Shown: piece after piece, positions 17,978 to 29,748 of the stretch
Layout: each line of letters opens with the position of its first letter
Position numbering within the stretch: position 1 is the stretch's first letter
NCBI GenBank assembly: GCA_965240365.1
Contig: OZ251218.1
Location: 2,542,001 to 2,606,000 of the forward strand
DNA: 64,000 nucleotides
Reading direction: 5' to 3'
From: G965240365 sp965240365
GTDB taxonomy: Bacteria > Pseudomonadota > Gammaproteobacteria > Eutrophobiales > Eutrophobiaceae
The notes under the pieces: generated by a model
Databases searched by the model: none
Told to the model about the DNA's origin: nothing
The model's input: only the letters and a program-made list of their open reading frames with translations
Position numbers and translations under genes: made by a program

Positions 17978-18109
17978 GTCATTCCGGCCTGCCTGCTGCA
18001 GGCAGGCGAAAGCCCGCCTACAGGACGTAGGTGGTAGAGCGGCGTCTGGAACAGGCCGCCGAGGAATCCAGTGGTTTATACAAGCCATTCCCGCCAAGGC
18101 GGGAATGAC
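17978..18109. repeat. Long GTCATTCC repeat with core insert and extra palindrome
   Basis: Second copy of the 14293 unit. Here its first arm also carries a CCTGCCTGC/GCAGGCAGG palindrome, so the repeat families are nested. A fragment of the same core follows near 18228-18280. It occupies the region between purE and the IS481-like remnant. Confidence 0.85.
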
Positions 18110-18286
18110 ATCATTCTGAGAGGCCTGGTATGGACAGCAAAGAATTGTAATCCATTTCACACCCCGGCAATCCTCACGCTTTACTTAAGCCCCTTGCGTC
18201 ATTTCTGTCACTTCCTGCAAGCAGGTCTGGAACAGGCCGCCGAGGTGGTAGAACGTCAGAAACAGGCCGCCGGGGGATCCAGGGCG

Positions 18287-18832
18287 ATGCCAGATTGGAA
18301 ACACGTGCAAACAGAACAAGGTAAACTGCAACTCTTTGTGGCCATTGACCGCACCTGTAAGTTGGCCTACGCCGAACGACACACGGATAAAAAGAAGATG
18401 ACCGCAGTACAGTTCCTGAGAAATGTCATTGCGGCTCTGCCTTACAAGACACACACCCTCCTGACCGATAACGGCGCCCAATTTACCCACCGCAAACAGG
18501 ACAAACCGGCATCAATGCACCTCTTTGACCGTGTTTGCCAGGAACATGACATTGAACACCGGCTCACCAAAATCAATCATTCCTGGACCAACGGCCAGGT
18601 GGAACGCATGAACCGCACTATCAAAGAGGCCACCGTCAAGCGATACCACTACAGCGCACATGAATAACTCAAAGCACATTTACAGACTTTCCTGAAGGCG
18701 TACAATTTCGCCAAACGTCTAAAAACCTTAAAAGGCCTGACACCCTATGAGAAAGTCATTGAAGGGTGGCAAAAGGAACCTGAACGGTTTACTATTAACC
18801 CTCTTCAGCACATCGCGCGACTATACAGGTAA
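18287..18832 (+). pseudogene. IS481-like transposase remnant
   Basis: A rve-type integrase core is visible: VQTEQGKLQLFVAIDR, HTLLTDNGAQFTH and KINHSWTNGQVERMNRTIKE, matching the DDE domain of IS481-like transposases. The N-terminal helix-turn-helix half is absent. An in-frame TAA at 18665-18667 (a CAA codon in intact relatives, judging by HEQLKAHL-type sequence) splits the tail, which continues as LKAHLQTFLKAYNFAKRLK to 18832. It is inactive. Confidence 0.85.
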
Positions 18833-19014
18833 TCAATTCCCGGGGTTTGCCCATCGCCTTTTTCAGTTCCCTGTTAAAAAAGCGAATTTAGCATCTTTCC
18901 CGGAATGTTGCATCGCAATATTTTTGTTAAAACCGTGTGCTGCTCAGGAGGGCGATGCCGCGATGCCGGATGGATTTTTATACCTGCTATCACGGCAATG
19001 CCCTGACCAATCCT

Positions 19015-19830
19015 TCATCCGGCTTTCCCTGTCAATTCCGACAAGCCCGCGCGGTAATCCGGGAAGGCCGGTTGCCAGCCTGTCCGCTGGCAGGTCTTTT
19101 GATTATCACAGCGGCGGCCCCTGCCGTTTGTTTCGGCCTGGTCAAAACCGGGCGGGGCGGCGCCGAGTCTCTCGGCCAGGAAGGTGTAATAATCCCGCCG
19201 CCGGACCGGGTTGCCGTCAGCGCCCAGTTCAACCTGGGCCGGTTCTGCCAACTCGCCCATTCTCTGCAACAGGCTGGCCGCATCCTCCACCCGAATCAGG
19301 TTCAGCCAGGCGTCGGCCTGCCCCTGAATGGTCTTGCCCGCGAGGATACCGGCCTGCCCGATAACGCGGCCCGGGCCATACAGACCGGCCAGCCTCAGGA
19401 CGCGGGCATTATCCATGTGCTTCAGCCAGTCCCGTTCCAGCCGGTATTGACGCTCGGCCCGCGGGCTGTCGATGCTGACTTCACTGTCCGCGTCCACCGC
19501 GCGTTCACGCCGGCCATAAACCACCGTCGATGAAACCAGCACGGCGCGCCGCTGCCCGAGCCGGGTCAGCCGCCGCAAAAAGTCGGGGAAAAGCCGCGCC
19601 TCTACCCGGCCGGGCGGCACACAGAAATAGATCGACAGGGCATCGTTGTTATCCTCAAGCGCGGACAGGTTGGCCCAACTGCCGGCCACATTACAATCAA
19701 GCGGGATGATGCCGGGCGCGGCGGCGCGGCGGGTCAAGTGGCCTCTCTCGCCCTGCAATAAATTCGCCAGATGGCGGCCCAGATAACCGGCGCCAATAAT
19801 TAAATGGGTATTTTTAAGTGTCATGGTCAC
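19015..19830 (-). CDS. NAD-dependent epimerase/dehydratase-like protein (YeeZ type)
   Basis: The 271-residue atypical SDR shows an N-terminal nucleotide loop HLIIGAGYLGRHLA (GxGxxG type), VLVSSTVVYG and RLAGLYGPGR, the usual landmarks of the YeeZ/SDR_a5 group. Those proteins bind NAD(P) but their substrates are mostly unknown; the full catalytic YxxxK is not obvious after the S-S-T-V-V-Y block. The C-terminal region is short. No operon partner. Confidence 0.8.
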   Translation of the reverse strand: MTMTLKNTHLIIGAGYLGRHLANLLQGERGHLTRRAAAPGIIPLDCNVAGSWANLSALEDNNDALSIYFCVPPGRVEARLFPDFLRRLTRLGQRRAVLVSSTVVYGRRERAVDADSEVSIDSPRAERQYRLERDWLKHMDNARVLRLAGLYGPGRVIGQAGILAGKTIQGQADAWLNLIRVEDAASLLQRMGELAEPAQVELGADGNPVRRRDYYTFLAERLGAAPPGFDQAETNGRGRRCDNQKTCQRTGWQPAFPDYRAGLSELTGKAG

Positions 19831-20165
19831 AATGATACACGATGGCCCGGGCCTGCCGGACTTCGCGGGTTTGATTCCTGGTCGTTAACGAATATTTCCA
19901 TTCCACCCCCCTCGTCATTCCGGCGAAGGCCGGAATGACAACGTAGCTGAAATCTACTCTCTGCCATTCCCACCCGCCAGCAACAGGCCAACCAGAACAA
20001 CACACAATCTGCGTTAACCTGCCTGCGACAGGCAGGTCTGCGTAATCTGCGGATTACATGCCTGTGAACCCGGACAGGGAGTTTTCAGACTTCCTGTCTG
20101 CCGTTATACTTGCCGGCTTAATAAAGCTACAAACAACTATTTTCAGGACACCCCAGAGACAAGCA
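19831..20165. other. Repeat-bearing intergenic region before cytochrome c gene
   Basis: Contains a compact GTCATTCCGGCGAAGGCCGG hairpin repeat at 19914-19939, a CCTGCCTGC-type palindrome near 20019-20037 and a 'CTGCGTAATCTGCGGATTA' word at about 20039-20056. No gene other than the possible upstream extension of the cytochrome. Confidence 0.65.
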
Positions 20166-20693
20166 ATGAGTGAAGCACAGGACAGGACATTTTTCAGGAA
20201 CTTCTCGGTCGTGGTGGCGGGTATCGCCGTAATGATGGTGTTGTTCTATGTCGCGGCCCAATTTGCCGGTCATGTCAGTGAAGACCCGGCGTTGCGGATC
20301 GATAAAATCGCCCGGATCACCGCGCCGGTCGGCCGCCTCAACGTGGCCGGGACGGAAACCGCCGCCGTGGCAGAGGCCAAAGCCGAGCCCGCCGCCGATC
20401 CACCCGCCGGGGCGGAAGCGGCACAGGTCGCAACGGCCGCGGCCATGTCAGCGGAGGATAAAGGCAAGCAACGCTATCCGGCCTGCGCGGCCTGTCATGG
20501 CGGCAACGGAGAAGGGGGCATAGGCCCGGCGCTGGCCGGGCAGTCGAGCGAGGATATTGTGTCCAAGCTCACCGCCTACAAGGCCGGCGAGACCCTCGGC
20601 GCGCAAAGCGCGCTGATGTGGGGCCAGGCCGCCGCGCTGAGCGAGGATGATATTGCCAATCTGGCGGCGTATATCTCTACCGGATTCAAGTAA
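20166..20693 (+). CDS. Membrane-anchored class I cytochrome c
   Basis: The protein of about 175 residues has one N-terminal membrane helix (VVVAGIAVMMVLFYVAA), an Ala/Pro/Glu-rich linker of about 70 residues, and a single c-type heme domain with CAACH and a distal methionine candidate in ALMWGQAAAL. It resembles the cytochrome c5/c4-like small electron carriers of respiratory chains. I chose the ATG at 20166 because the preceding 36 codons (from 20058) add no feature and the membrane helix then falls in the usual place. The electron partners cannot be identified. The GTCATTCC hairpin at 20704-20739 sits just after the stop and could end transcription. Confidence 0.85.
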   Translation: MSEAQDRTFFRNFSVVVAGIAVMMVLFYVAAQFAGHVSEDPALRIDKIARITAPVGRLNVAGTETAAVAEAKAEPAADPPAGAEAAQVATAAAMSAEDKGKQRYPACAACHGGNGEGGIGPALAGQSSEDIVSKLTAYKAGETLGAQSALMWGQAAALSEDDIANLAAYISTGFK

Positions 20694-20703
20694 TATTTTA
20701 TGT

Positions 20704-20739
20704 TGTCATTCCGGCCTGCGACAGGCCGGCCGGAATGAC
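20704..20739. repeat. GTCATTCC hairpin repeat
   Basis: GTCATTCCGGCCTGCGACAG continuing to its complement GGAATGAC; a compact hairpin directly downstream of the cytochrome gene. Confidence 0.8.
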
Positions 20740-20770
20740 GAATTCTCGTTTGCGGAATCTGAAAAAAAAT

Positions 20771-20799
20771 TTGACTAAGCGCATAAAATCCGGTAAAAT
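20771..20799 (+). promoter_or_regulatory. Sigma70 promoter of the phase-variable barrel gene
   Basis: TTGACT (20771-20776), a 17-base spacer, TAAAAT (20794-20799). The spacer and the sequence up to the ATG are closely similar to those at 25561-25589, including TCCGGTAAAATTC and AAGGGGAAAA before the ATG. Confidence 0.85.
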
Positions 20800-20836
20800 T
20801 CTGTTTTTTAACAAACCTTAGATAAGGGGAAAACCA

Positions 20837-21602
<766 letters not shown>

Positions 21603-21629
21603 AAAACCAGTAAAGACCTTGATTTATCG

Positions 21630-21663
21630 AAATACCCGTATCCGTGGATGCGGGTATTTTTTT
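21630..21663 (+). terminator. Rho-independent terminator of the barrel gene
   Basis: AAATACCCG pairs with CGGGTATTT and the inner ATCC with GGAT, followed by a run of seven T. It lies 28 bases after the barrel stop codon. Confidence 0.9.
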
Positions 21664-21727
21664 GTTTGTCTATGGTGTAAGGGGTGTGAAATGGACTCCG
21701 GTTCTGCCTGCCTGCGCTAGGTTGGCT

Positions 21728-21767
21728 GTCATTCCCGCTGCGGGAAGGGATATTTCGCCGGAATGAC
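21728..21767. repeat. Degenerate GTCATTCC repeat
   Basis: GTCATTCC at the left and GGAATGAC at the right, with a GCGGGA interior. It lies between the terminator and the convergent dctP-like gene. Confidence 0.6.
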
Positions 21768-21851
21768 GAAACGGGCAGAGCGCTGGAACTGCATCCCTCT
21801 ACCCACGAATTCAACAGGCGGCGCACTTCCCTGTGCCGCCGCGCGCTTGCC

Positions 21852-22979
21852 TTATTTCAGTTTCAGGCTGTTCTGATAGGACTGTTCGGAGAGGGCGTCC
21901 CAGCCTTCATAGCTGGCCTGAAAAGATTTATAGGAGTCATAGACCCGCTTAAAGGCGGGGTTCGCGGCCGACTCTTCGGCCATGGTTTCGCGGGTGGCCT
22001 GTTTCAGCGCCAGCAGCACTTCCTCCGGAAACTCAACGATCTGGATGTTCTCCTTGCTTTTCAGTTCATTCAGGGCCTGCTGGTTGTAAAATCCCATCTG
22101 GACATACATCCAGCCGTTAATGGCCGTGGCCGTCACTTCCACGGCCCTTTGCAGATCCGCCGGCAGCGAGGCCCATTTATCGGTGTTGATCATCAACTCA
22201 AACACGGTGCCCGGTTCATGCCAGCCCGGATAGTAATAATAGCTGGCCGCCCGGTTCAGACCCAGGCGCAGGTCGTGGAACGGCGCGACCCACTCGGTGG
22301 CGTCGATCGTGCCGCGTTCCAGCGCCGTATAAATCTCGCCGCCGGCCATCAGCACCGGGTTGCCGCCGGCCTTTTTCAAGACCTTGCCGCCCAGGCCGGG
22401 GATGCGCATCCGCAGGCCGGCGATGTCGTCCAGCGAGTTGATCGGCTTGTTAAACCAGCCGCCCATTTGAATATCGGAATTGCCCATCGGAAACGCGATC
22501 AGATTAAAGGGCTTGTAGGCCTCGCGCCACAGGTCCAGGCCGCCGCCGTTATAAAGCCAGGCATTCATGCCCTTGGGCGTCATCCCAAACGGCACGGATG
22601 AGAAGAACTGCGCCTCCGGCACCTTGCCGGCCCAGTAATAAGGCGAACCGTGCCCCATCTCGACGGTGCCCTGCGAGACGGCGTCAAATACGCCGAGCGC
22701 CGGCACCAGTTCGCCGCCCGCATAGACCTTTATGTCCAGCCGGCCATTGGTCATGGTGCGCACATCGTCGGCAAATTTTTCCACGCCCTCCTGAAAGATC
22801 GGGAAATTTGCCGGCCAGGTCGTGACGATCTTCCATTCGTATTTCTTTACCGGTTCCGGGGCCGCGCTGGCCGCCGGCTCGGGGGCCGGACTCGCCGTCG
22901 TCTCCGCTTTATCACCGTGACCACAGGCGCTGACAAGGAAGCCCGCCAGTAAAAGTGAAACAATTTTTAGTGTATTCAT
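21852..22979 (-). CDS. TRAP transporter substrate-binding lipoprotein (DctP/TakP-like), orphan
   Basis: The 375-residue receptor has a lipoprotein signal (MNTLKIVSLLLAGFLVSACG, lipid on the Cys), then an Ala/Pro/Glu linker to residue ~48. The mature domain shows KKYEWKIVTTWPANFPIF, GLRMRIPGLGGKVLKKAGG and ERGTIDATEWVAPFHDLRLG, followed by SYYYYPGWHEPG. That last block is the TakP-type ligand site for 2-oxo acids. No permease genes lie next to it, so it must use permeases encoded elsewhere, possibly the 2986-6669 system, or act otherwise. Lipid anchoring differs from the Tat-exported receptor at 5512. Confidence 0.9.
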   Translation of the reverse strand: MNTLKIVSLLLAGFLVSACGHGDKAETTASPAPEPAASAAPEPVKKYEWKIVTTWPANFPIFQEGVEKFADDVRTMTNGRLDIKVYAGGELVPALGVFDAVSQGTVEMGHGSPYYWAGKVPEAQFFSSVPFGMTPKGMNAWLYNGGGLDLWREAYKPFNLIAFPMGNSDIQMGGWFNKPINSLDDIAGLRMRIPGLGGKVLKKAGGNPVLMAGGEIYTALERGTIDATEWVAPFHDLRLGLNRAASYYYYPGWHEPGTVFELMINTDKWASLPADLQRAVEVTATAINGWMYVQMGFYNQQALNELKSKENIQIVEFPEEVLLALKQATRETMAEESAANPAFKRVYDSYKSFQASYEGWDALSEQSYQNSLKLK

Positions 22980-23044
22980 AATATTCTCCTGCTTTTATGT
23001 TGCTGATAGGACGATCAAACGGCTGTTTGATCAACCGGCTTTAA

Positions 23045-25207
23045 TCAGCCGGGAATCAGGTTGGCATAGGCCGCGACCAGCCATTTACAGCCGGCCTGTT
23101 CAAAGTTGACCTGGATGCGCCGGTGGCCACCGCTGCCTTCCAGATTGAGGATCACGCCCTCGCCGAATTTGGCGTGTCGGACGCGCTGGCCCAGTCTGAA
23201 TTCATCGTGCTCTCCTGCGCTATCGGCCTTGCTGAACAGCGCCGGGTTTATACTGCCCTTCATGCGGATATCGCGCAGCAGTTTGGCCGGGATTTCCTCA
23301 ATAAAACGGGAAGCCGCGGGATAATAATCGGCCCCGTGCAGGCGCCGGTGCTGGGCATGGGTCAAGGTCAATTTCTTTTGCGCGCGGGTGATGCCCACGT
23401 AGCAAAGCCGCCGTTCCTCCTCCAGTTGGGCCAGGGCCTCGCTGCTGCGTTGATGCGGAAACAGGCCCTCCTCCATGCCGACCAGATAGACATCCGGGAA
23501 TTCCAGGCCCTTGGCTGAATGCAGGGTCATCATATGCACGCAGGCGCTGTTGTCAACCGCCTGGGTTTCGCCGGATTCCAGCGCGGCATGGGCCAGAAAG
23601 GCCGACAGGGTATCCATCTCCGCCAACTCCTCCGCGGGGCCAAGCGCAAACTGCCCGGCGGCCGTCACCAGTTCTTCCAGATTTTCGATCCGCGCCAGAC
23701 CCTTCTCGCTCTGGTCTTTTTTATAATGCGCCGCCAGGCCGCTCAGGCGAATAACCTTGTCCACCTGTTGATCCAGCGTGGCCTCCGCCTCGGCCTCTGT
23801 CATCTGCCGGATCAGGTCCATGAACTGCAAAAGCGCGTTCAGCGCCCGCGCGCTCAGGAGTTTATGTTCAATATTATGCCGGGCCGCCTGCCACAGCGAG
23901 CACCGGTCGCGTCTGGCCGTGCCGCGCAGTTCTTCCAGCGTGCGCTGGCCGATACCGCGCGCCGGGGTATTCACAATCCGTTCAAACGAGGCGTCATCGT
24001 CCTGGAACCGCGCCAGACGCACATAGGCCAGCGCGTCCTTGATCTCGGCGCGCTCATAAAACCGCATACCGCCATAAACGCGGTAAGGGATGCGGGCCTG
24101 CATTAACGCCTCTTCAAGCAGGCGCGACTGCGCGCTGATCCGGTATAAAATCGCATAATCATCATAGGACTTGCCCTCATCGGCCGCGCTCTTTATCTGC
24201 TCCACCACATAACGCGCCTCATCGGTTTCGTTATATGCCATGTACAGATCGACAGGCTCGCCGTCTTCGACTTCGGTCCACAGATTTTTGCCAAGACGGC
24301 CGTGATTATTGGCAATCAACTCGTTCGCGGCCTTTAAGATCGTGCCCGTTGAACGATAATTCTGTTCCAGCTTCATCAGGCGGGTGTCCTTGAAATCCTG
24401 CTCAAACGCGCGCATGTTTTCAACCCGCGCGCCCCGCCAGCTATACACCGATTGATCATCATCGCCCACCGCAAACAGGGTATTATCCTGCTGACCGGCC
24501 AATAATCTCAGCCAGGCGTATTGCAGGGCGTTGGTGTCCTGAAATTCATCGACCAGGACATACCTGAAGCGGTGTTGATAATGCTCGCGCAGCGCGGCCT
24601 GATCCCGAAACAACTCAAACACCCGCAATAACAACTCGGCAAAATCAACCAGGCCGGCGCGTTCACAGGTTTCCTGATAAGTTTTATAGACCTCAATCAA
24701 CTGGGCCGTGGTGGGGTCCTCCTGCGGGTCAATATGCCCGGGCCGCAAGCCCTCGTCCTTGCGCGCATTGATAAACCACTGCGCCTGGCGCGGGGGATAG
24801 CGGGATTCATCCAGCAGCATGCTTCGGATCACGCGCCGCACCGTGCGGTATTGATCCTCATTATCCAGAATCTGAAAGGTCTCGGGCAGGCGCGCCTCCT
24901 GCCAGTGCGCGCGCAACAGGCGGTGCGACAGGCCATGAAAGGTGCCGACCCACATGCCGCGCACCGATTGCCCGAGTAAATGCTCGATACGGCCGCGCAT
25001 TTCCGCCGCCGCCTTGTTGGTGAAGGTCACGGCCAGGATGCTATAAGGGCTGGCCTGTCCGGTTTCGATATACCAGGCGATACGATGCACCAACACCCGG
25101 GTCTTGCCGCTGCCGGCCCCGGCCAGCACCAGCAGATTGCCATTATCCGCCGCCACGGCCTCGCGCTGCGCGCTGTTGAGCGAATCAAGAATACGGGAAA
25201 CATCCAT
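23045..25207 (-). CDS. uvrD: DNA helicase II
   Basis: This superfamily 1A 3'-5' helicase works in nucleotide excision and mismatch repair. The 720-residue length equals that of E. coli UvrD. Motifs in order: I (AGAGSGKTRVLVHRIAW), II (DEFQDTN), III (GDDDQSVYSWRGA), IV (LEQNYRST), V (HSAKGLEFPDVYLVG) and VI (CYVGITRAQ). The start at 25207 gives MDVSRILDSLN, matching the UvrD N-terminus; an in-frame ATG six codons upstream is less likely. The C-terminal region ends with the basic tudor-like segment (FEQAGCKWLVAAYANL) typical of UvrD. Mismatch repair bears on stability of the two nearby microsatellites, though adjacency may be chance. Confidence 0.97.
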   Translation of the reverse strand: MDVSRILDSLNSAQREAVAADNGNLLVLAGAGSGKTRVLVHRIAWYIETGQASPYSILAVTFTNKAAAEMRGRIEHLLGQSVRGMWVGTFHGLSHRLLRAHWQEARLPETFQILDNEDQYRTVRRVIRSMLLDESRYPPRQAQWFINARKDEGLRPGHIDPQEDPTTAQLIEVYKTYQETCERAGLVDFAELLLRVFELFRDQAALREHYQHRFRYVLVDEFQDTNALQYAWLRLLAGQQDNTLFAVGDDDQSVYSWRGARVENMRAFEQDFKDTRLMKLEQNYRSTGTILKAANELIANNHGRLGKNLWTEVEDGEPVDLYMAYNETDEARYVVEQIKSAADEGKSYDDYAILYRISAQSRLLEEALMQARIPYRVYGGMRFYERAEIKDALAYVRLARFQDDDASFERIVNTPARGIGQRTLEELRGTARRDRCSLWQAARHNIEHKLLSARALNALLQFMDLIRQMTEAEAEATLDQQVDKVIRLSGLAAHYKKDQSEKGLARIENLEELVTAAGQFALGPAEELAEMDTLSAFLAHAALESGETQAVDNSACVHMMTLHSAKGLEFPDVYLVGMEEGLFPHQRSSEALAQLEEERRLCYVGITRAQKKLTLTHAQHRRLHGADYYPAASRFIEEIPAKLLRDIRMKGSINPALFSKADSAGEHDEFRLGQRVRHAKFGEGVILNLEGSGGHRRIQVNFEQAGCKWLVAAYANLIPG

Positions 25208-25225
25208 AAACCGGATTGTACGCAA

Positions 25226-25560
25226 ATAAAGCCCTTCTATTAAGCCGCGACCTTCATTATTTTTGAGATTGGGCGTTGCCGGGATACCTTAACTATTTCC
25301 ATTCCCGGCCCCGCCATCATTCCGGCAGTGTGGGCGGGTAATCCGCAGATTTCGCAGATTAGCGCAGATTATATGCTCGTTTCGGTTGATTTGGCGCAGG
25401 GAGATCAGGATAGTGGAAAACAGAACAACACCCCGTCGTCATTCCGGCGAAGGCCGGAATCCACCCGTGTCAGCCCTGCCTGCGGCAGGCAGGGGGAATA
25501 ACTCCGCGTAATCGGCGTAATCTGCGGACAGGAATCACAAGCAAAATAATTCAAAAAAAC
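25226..25560. other. Repeat-bearing intergenic region before the autotransporter
   Basis: Holds 'TAATCCGCAGATTTCGCAGA'-type words (25340-25372), an 'AACAACACCCCGTCGTCATT' unit leading into a GTCATTCCGGCGAAGGCCGG hairpin (25438-25465), a CCTGCCTGC-type palindrome (~25484-25496) and another 'GCGTAATCTGCGGA' word near 25520. No gene. Confidence 0.7.
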
Positions 25561-25589
25561 TTGACCAGGATCATAAAGTCCGGTAAAAT
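25561..25589 (+). promoter_or_regulatory. Sigma70 promoter of the autotransporter gene
   Basis: TTGACC (25561-25566), a 17-base spacer, TAAAAT (25584-25589), then a T-rich leader. Near twin of the promoter at 20771-20799. Confidence 0.85.
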
Positions 25590-25626
25590 TCCATGTTTTT
25601 TACAACAGCATAAAGGGGAAAAACTA

Positions 25627-28458
<2,832 letters not shown>

Positions 28459-28499
28459 GGGGCGGGCGGACTTTGGTTTCTGTCATTCTGACCCCCGTT

Positions 28500-28596
28500 G
28501 TCATTCCAGCGAAAGCTCGCCTACAGGACGTAGGTGGTAGAGCGGCGTCTGGAACAAGCCGCCGAGGAATCCACCCGCGTCAGCGGGAATAATGAC
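28500..28596. repeat. Long GTCATTCC repeat, third copy of the core insert
   Basis: Shares the CCTACAGGACGTAGG hairpin, GTGGTAGAGC and TCTGGAACAAG words with 14293-14405 and 17978-18109; its right arm is altered (ATCCACCCGCGTCAGCGGGA). Confidence 0.8.
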
Positions 28597-28609
28597 CAGT
28601 CCTTCAATT

Positions 28610-28674
28610 GTCATTCCCGCTCGCGCGGGAATGTATTACATAAACCACTGGATTCCAGCTTTCGCTGGAATGAC
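28610..28674. repeat. GTCATTCC repeat, short form
   Basis: GTCATTCCCGCTCGCGCGGG hairpin, then 'ATAAACCACTGGATTCCAG' and a closing hairpin ending GGAATGAC. Downstream, 28760-28820 holds a CCTGCCTGC palindrome and a tandem 'CTGCGTAAT' word. The whole stretch from the autotransporter to the TPR gene (28459-28852) is repeats with no gene. Confidence 0.85.
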
Positions 28675-28852
28675 GATGGGGGGTATGGATGCAGCACGGC
28701 AGCCTTCAATGTCATTTTCGTTCCTTACGTCATTTATGGACAGGATGTCCTGTATGCGGCGACCTGCCTGCAGCAGGCAGGGGGAATGACTCTGCGTAAT
28801 CTGCGTAATCTGCGGATTGTTTTCCACGACGCAGACAGGAACGACGGACTTT

Positions 28853-29167
28853 TCAGGTCTTCTCAAGCCGCCTCAAAAAGACCCGCATTTCCCTCACGGC
28901 CTGCTTGTCGCCATTCTGCTCGGCGGCCCGGATGCCTTTTTGATAGGCCGTGCGCGCGGCTTCCGTTTGACCGGTTTCGTTCAGCGCCCTGGCATAGCGT
29001 TTCCATGCCGCCGAGTAGCCGGGGTCAAATTCCAGCGCCTTTTCAAGCTGGCCGATGCTGTTTTTGTAGTCCTTGAGCCGTTGATATTCGGCGCCCAGGC
29101 TGTAGCGCAGCAGGGCATTGTCCTGACCTTTGTCGAGCAGCGCCTTGAAGGTGTCGATTCTGTTCAT
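28853..29167 (-). CDS. Small TPR protein
   Basis: The 104-residue protein contains two to three tetratricopeptide repeats: LLRYSLGAEYQRLKDYKNS, IGQLEKALEFDPGYSAAWKR and ALNETGQTEAARTAYQKGI. TPRs bind other proteins. It lies two bases after the methyltransferase gene, at the end of the long def-to-TPR cluster, so it is probably the last gene of that transcript. Partner unknown. Confidence 0.8.
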   Translation of the reverse strand: MNRIDTFKALLDKGQDNALLRYSLGAEYQRLKDYKNSIGQLEKALEFDPGYSAAWKRYARALNETGQTEAARTAYQKGIRAAEQNGDKQAVREMRVFLRRLEKT

Positions 29168-29169
29168 TG

Positions 29170-29748
29170 CTATGGTTTTTGCGCGATCAGCATGGCCTGA
29201 TTGCGAAAGCCGCGGCGGATATCGCCGACTGTCCCCTCTTCACGGTAATACAGGATAGACCAATCCTTAAAAAAACCGAGCAGTTCATTGTTATCCAGCA
29301 GATATTTCGGATTGCGCGGCCCGTCGCTATCGACTTTGTTTTTGGTAAAGGTCTGGTAAAAGATCAGGCCGTCTTTAGCCAGCGCCCGTTTGATATCCGC
29401 CATGATCGCCCGATCCAGAAAACGGCTGACGACAATGACATCAAATGAATCGGGCTCGGGCGGTTGGCACGCGACATCGCGGACCTCACAGGCAACGCTC
29501 AAGCCCTCCTCTTGCGCATTATCCACCAGCCCGGCCAGCGCCGTGGCCGAAATATCCCAGGCGGAAACGCTGAGGCCGCTTTGGGCCAGACACAGTGCAT
29601 TGGCGCCCGCGCCACAGGCCAGATCCAGCGCCCGGCCCGAGGCCGGCAGCAGGTGCCGGTTGCGCCTGAGCACCCGCGCGGCCGGCGGCAGATCGCCCGC
29701 GTGGTCTTCGCTGTATGTTTCCGTTCGGTCTTTCATTTTCCTGTTCAA
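29170..29748 (-). CDS. Class I SAM-dependent methyltransferase (TehB-like)
   Basis: The 192-residue enzyme has a Rossmann-like SAM domain: motif I LDLACGAGANALCLAQSG (residues ~42-59), an acidic residue after strand 2 (VSAWDIS), and motif IV FDVIVVSRFL. C-terminal RRGFRNQAMLIAQKP resembles TehB-type or tellurite-resistance-like methyltransferases, but the substrate is unknown. Its start overlaps the trkH stop by four bases, so it is translated with the potassium transporter genes; a start at the fifth codon (29736) is also possible. Confidence 0.82.
   Translation of the reverse strand: MNRKMKDRTETYSEDHAGDLPPAARVLRRNRHLLPASGRALDLACGAGANALCLAQSGLSVSAWDISATALAGLVDNAQEEGLSVACEVRDVACQPPEPDSFDVIVVSRFLDRAIMADIKRALAKDGLIFYQTFTKNKVDSDGPRNPKYLLDNNELLGFFKDWSILYYREEGTVGDIRRGFRNQAMLIAQKP

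Noticed and set aside
17898..18286. Upstream continuation of the IS481-like frame as a longer transposase
   Set aside because: The sequence before 18287 is made of dispersed repeats and shows no helix-turn-helix or IS481 N-terminal similarity.
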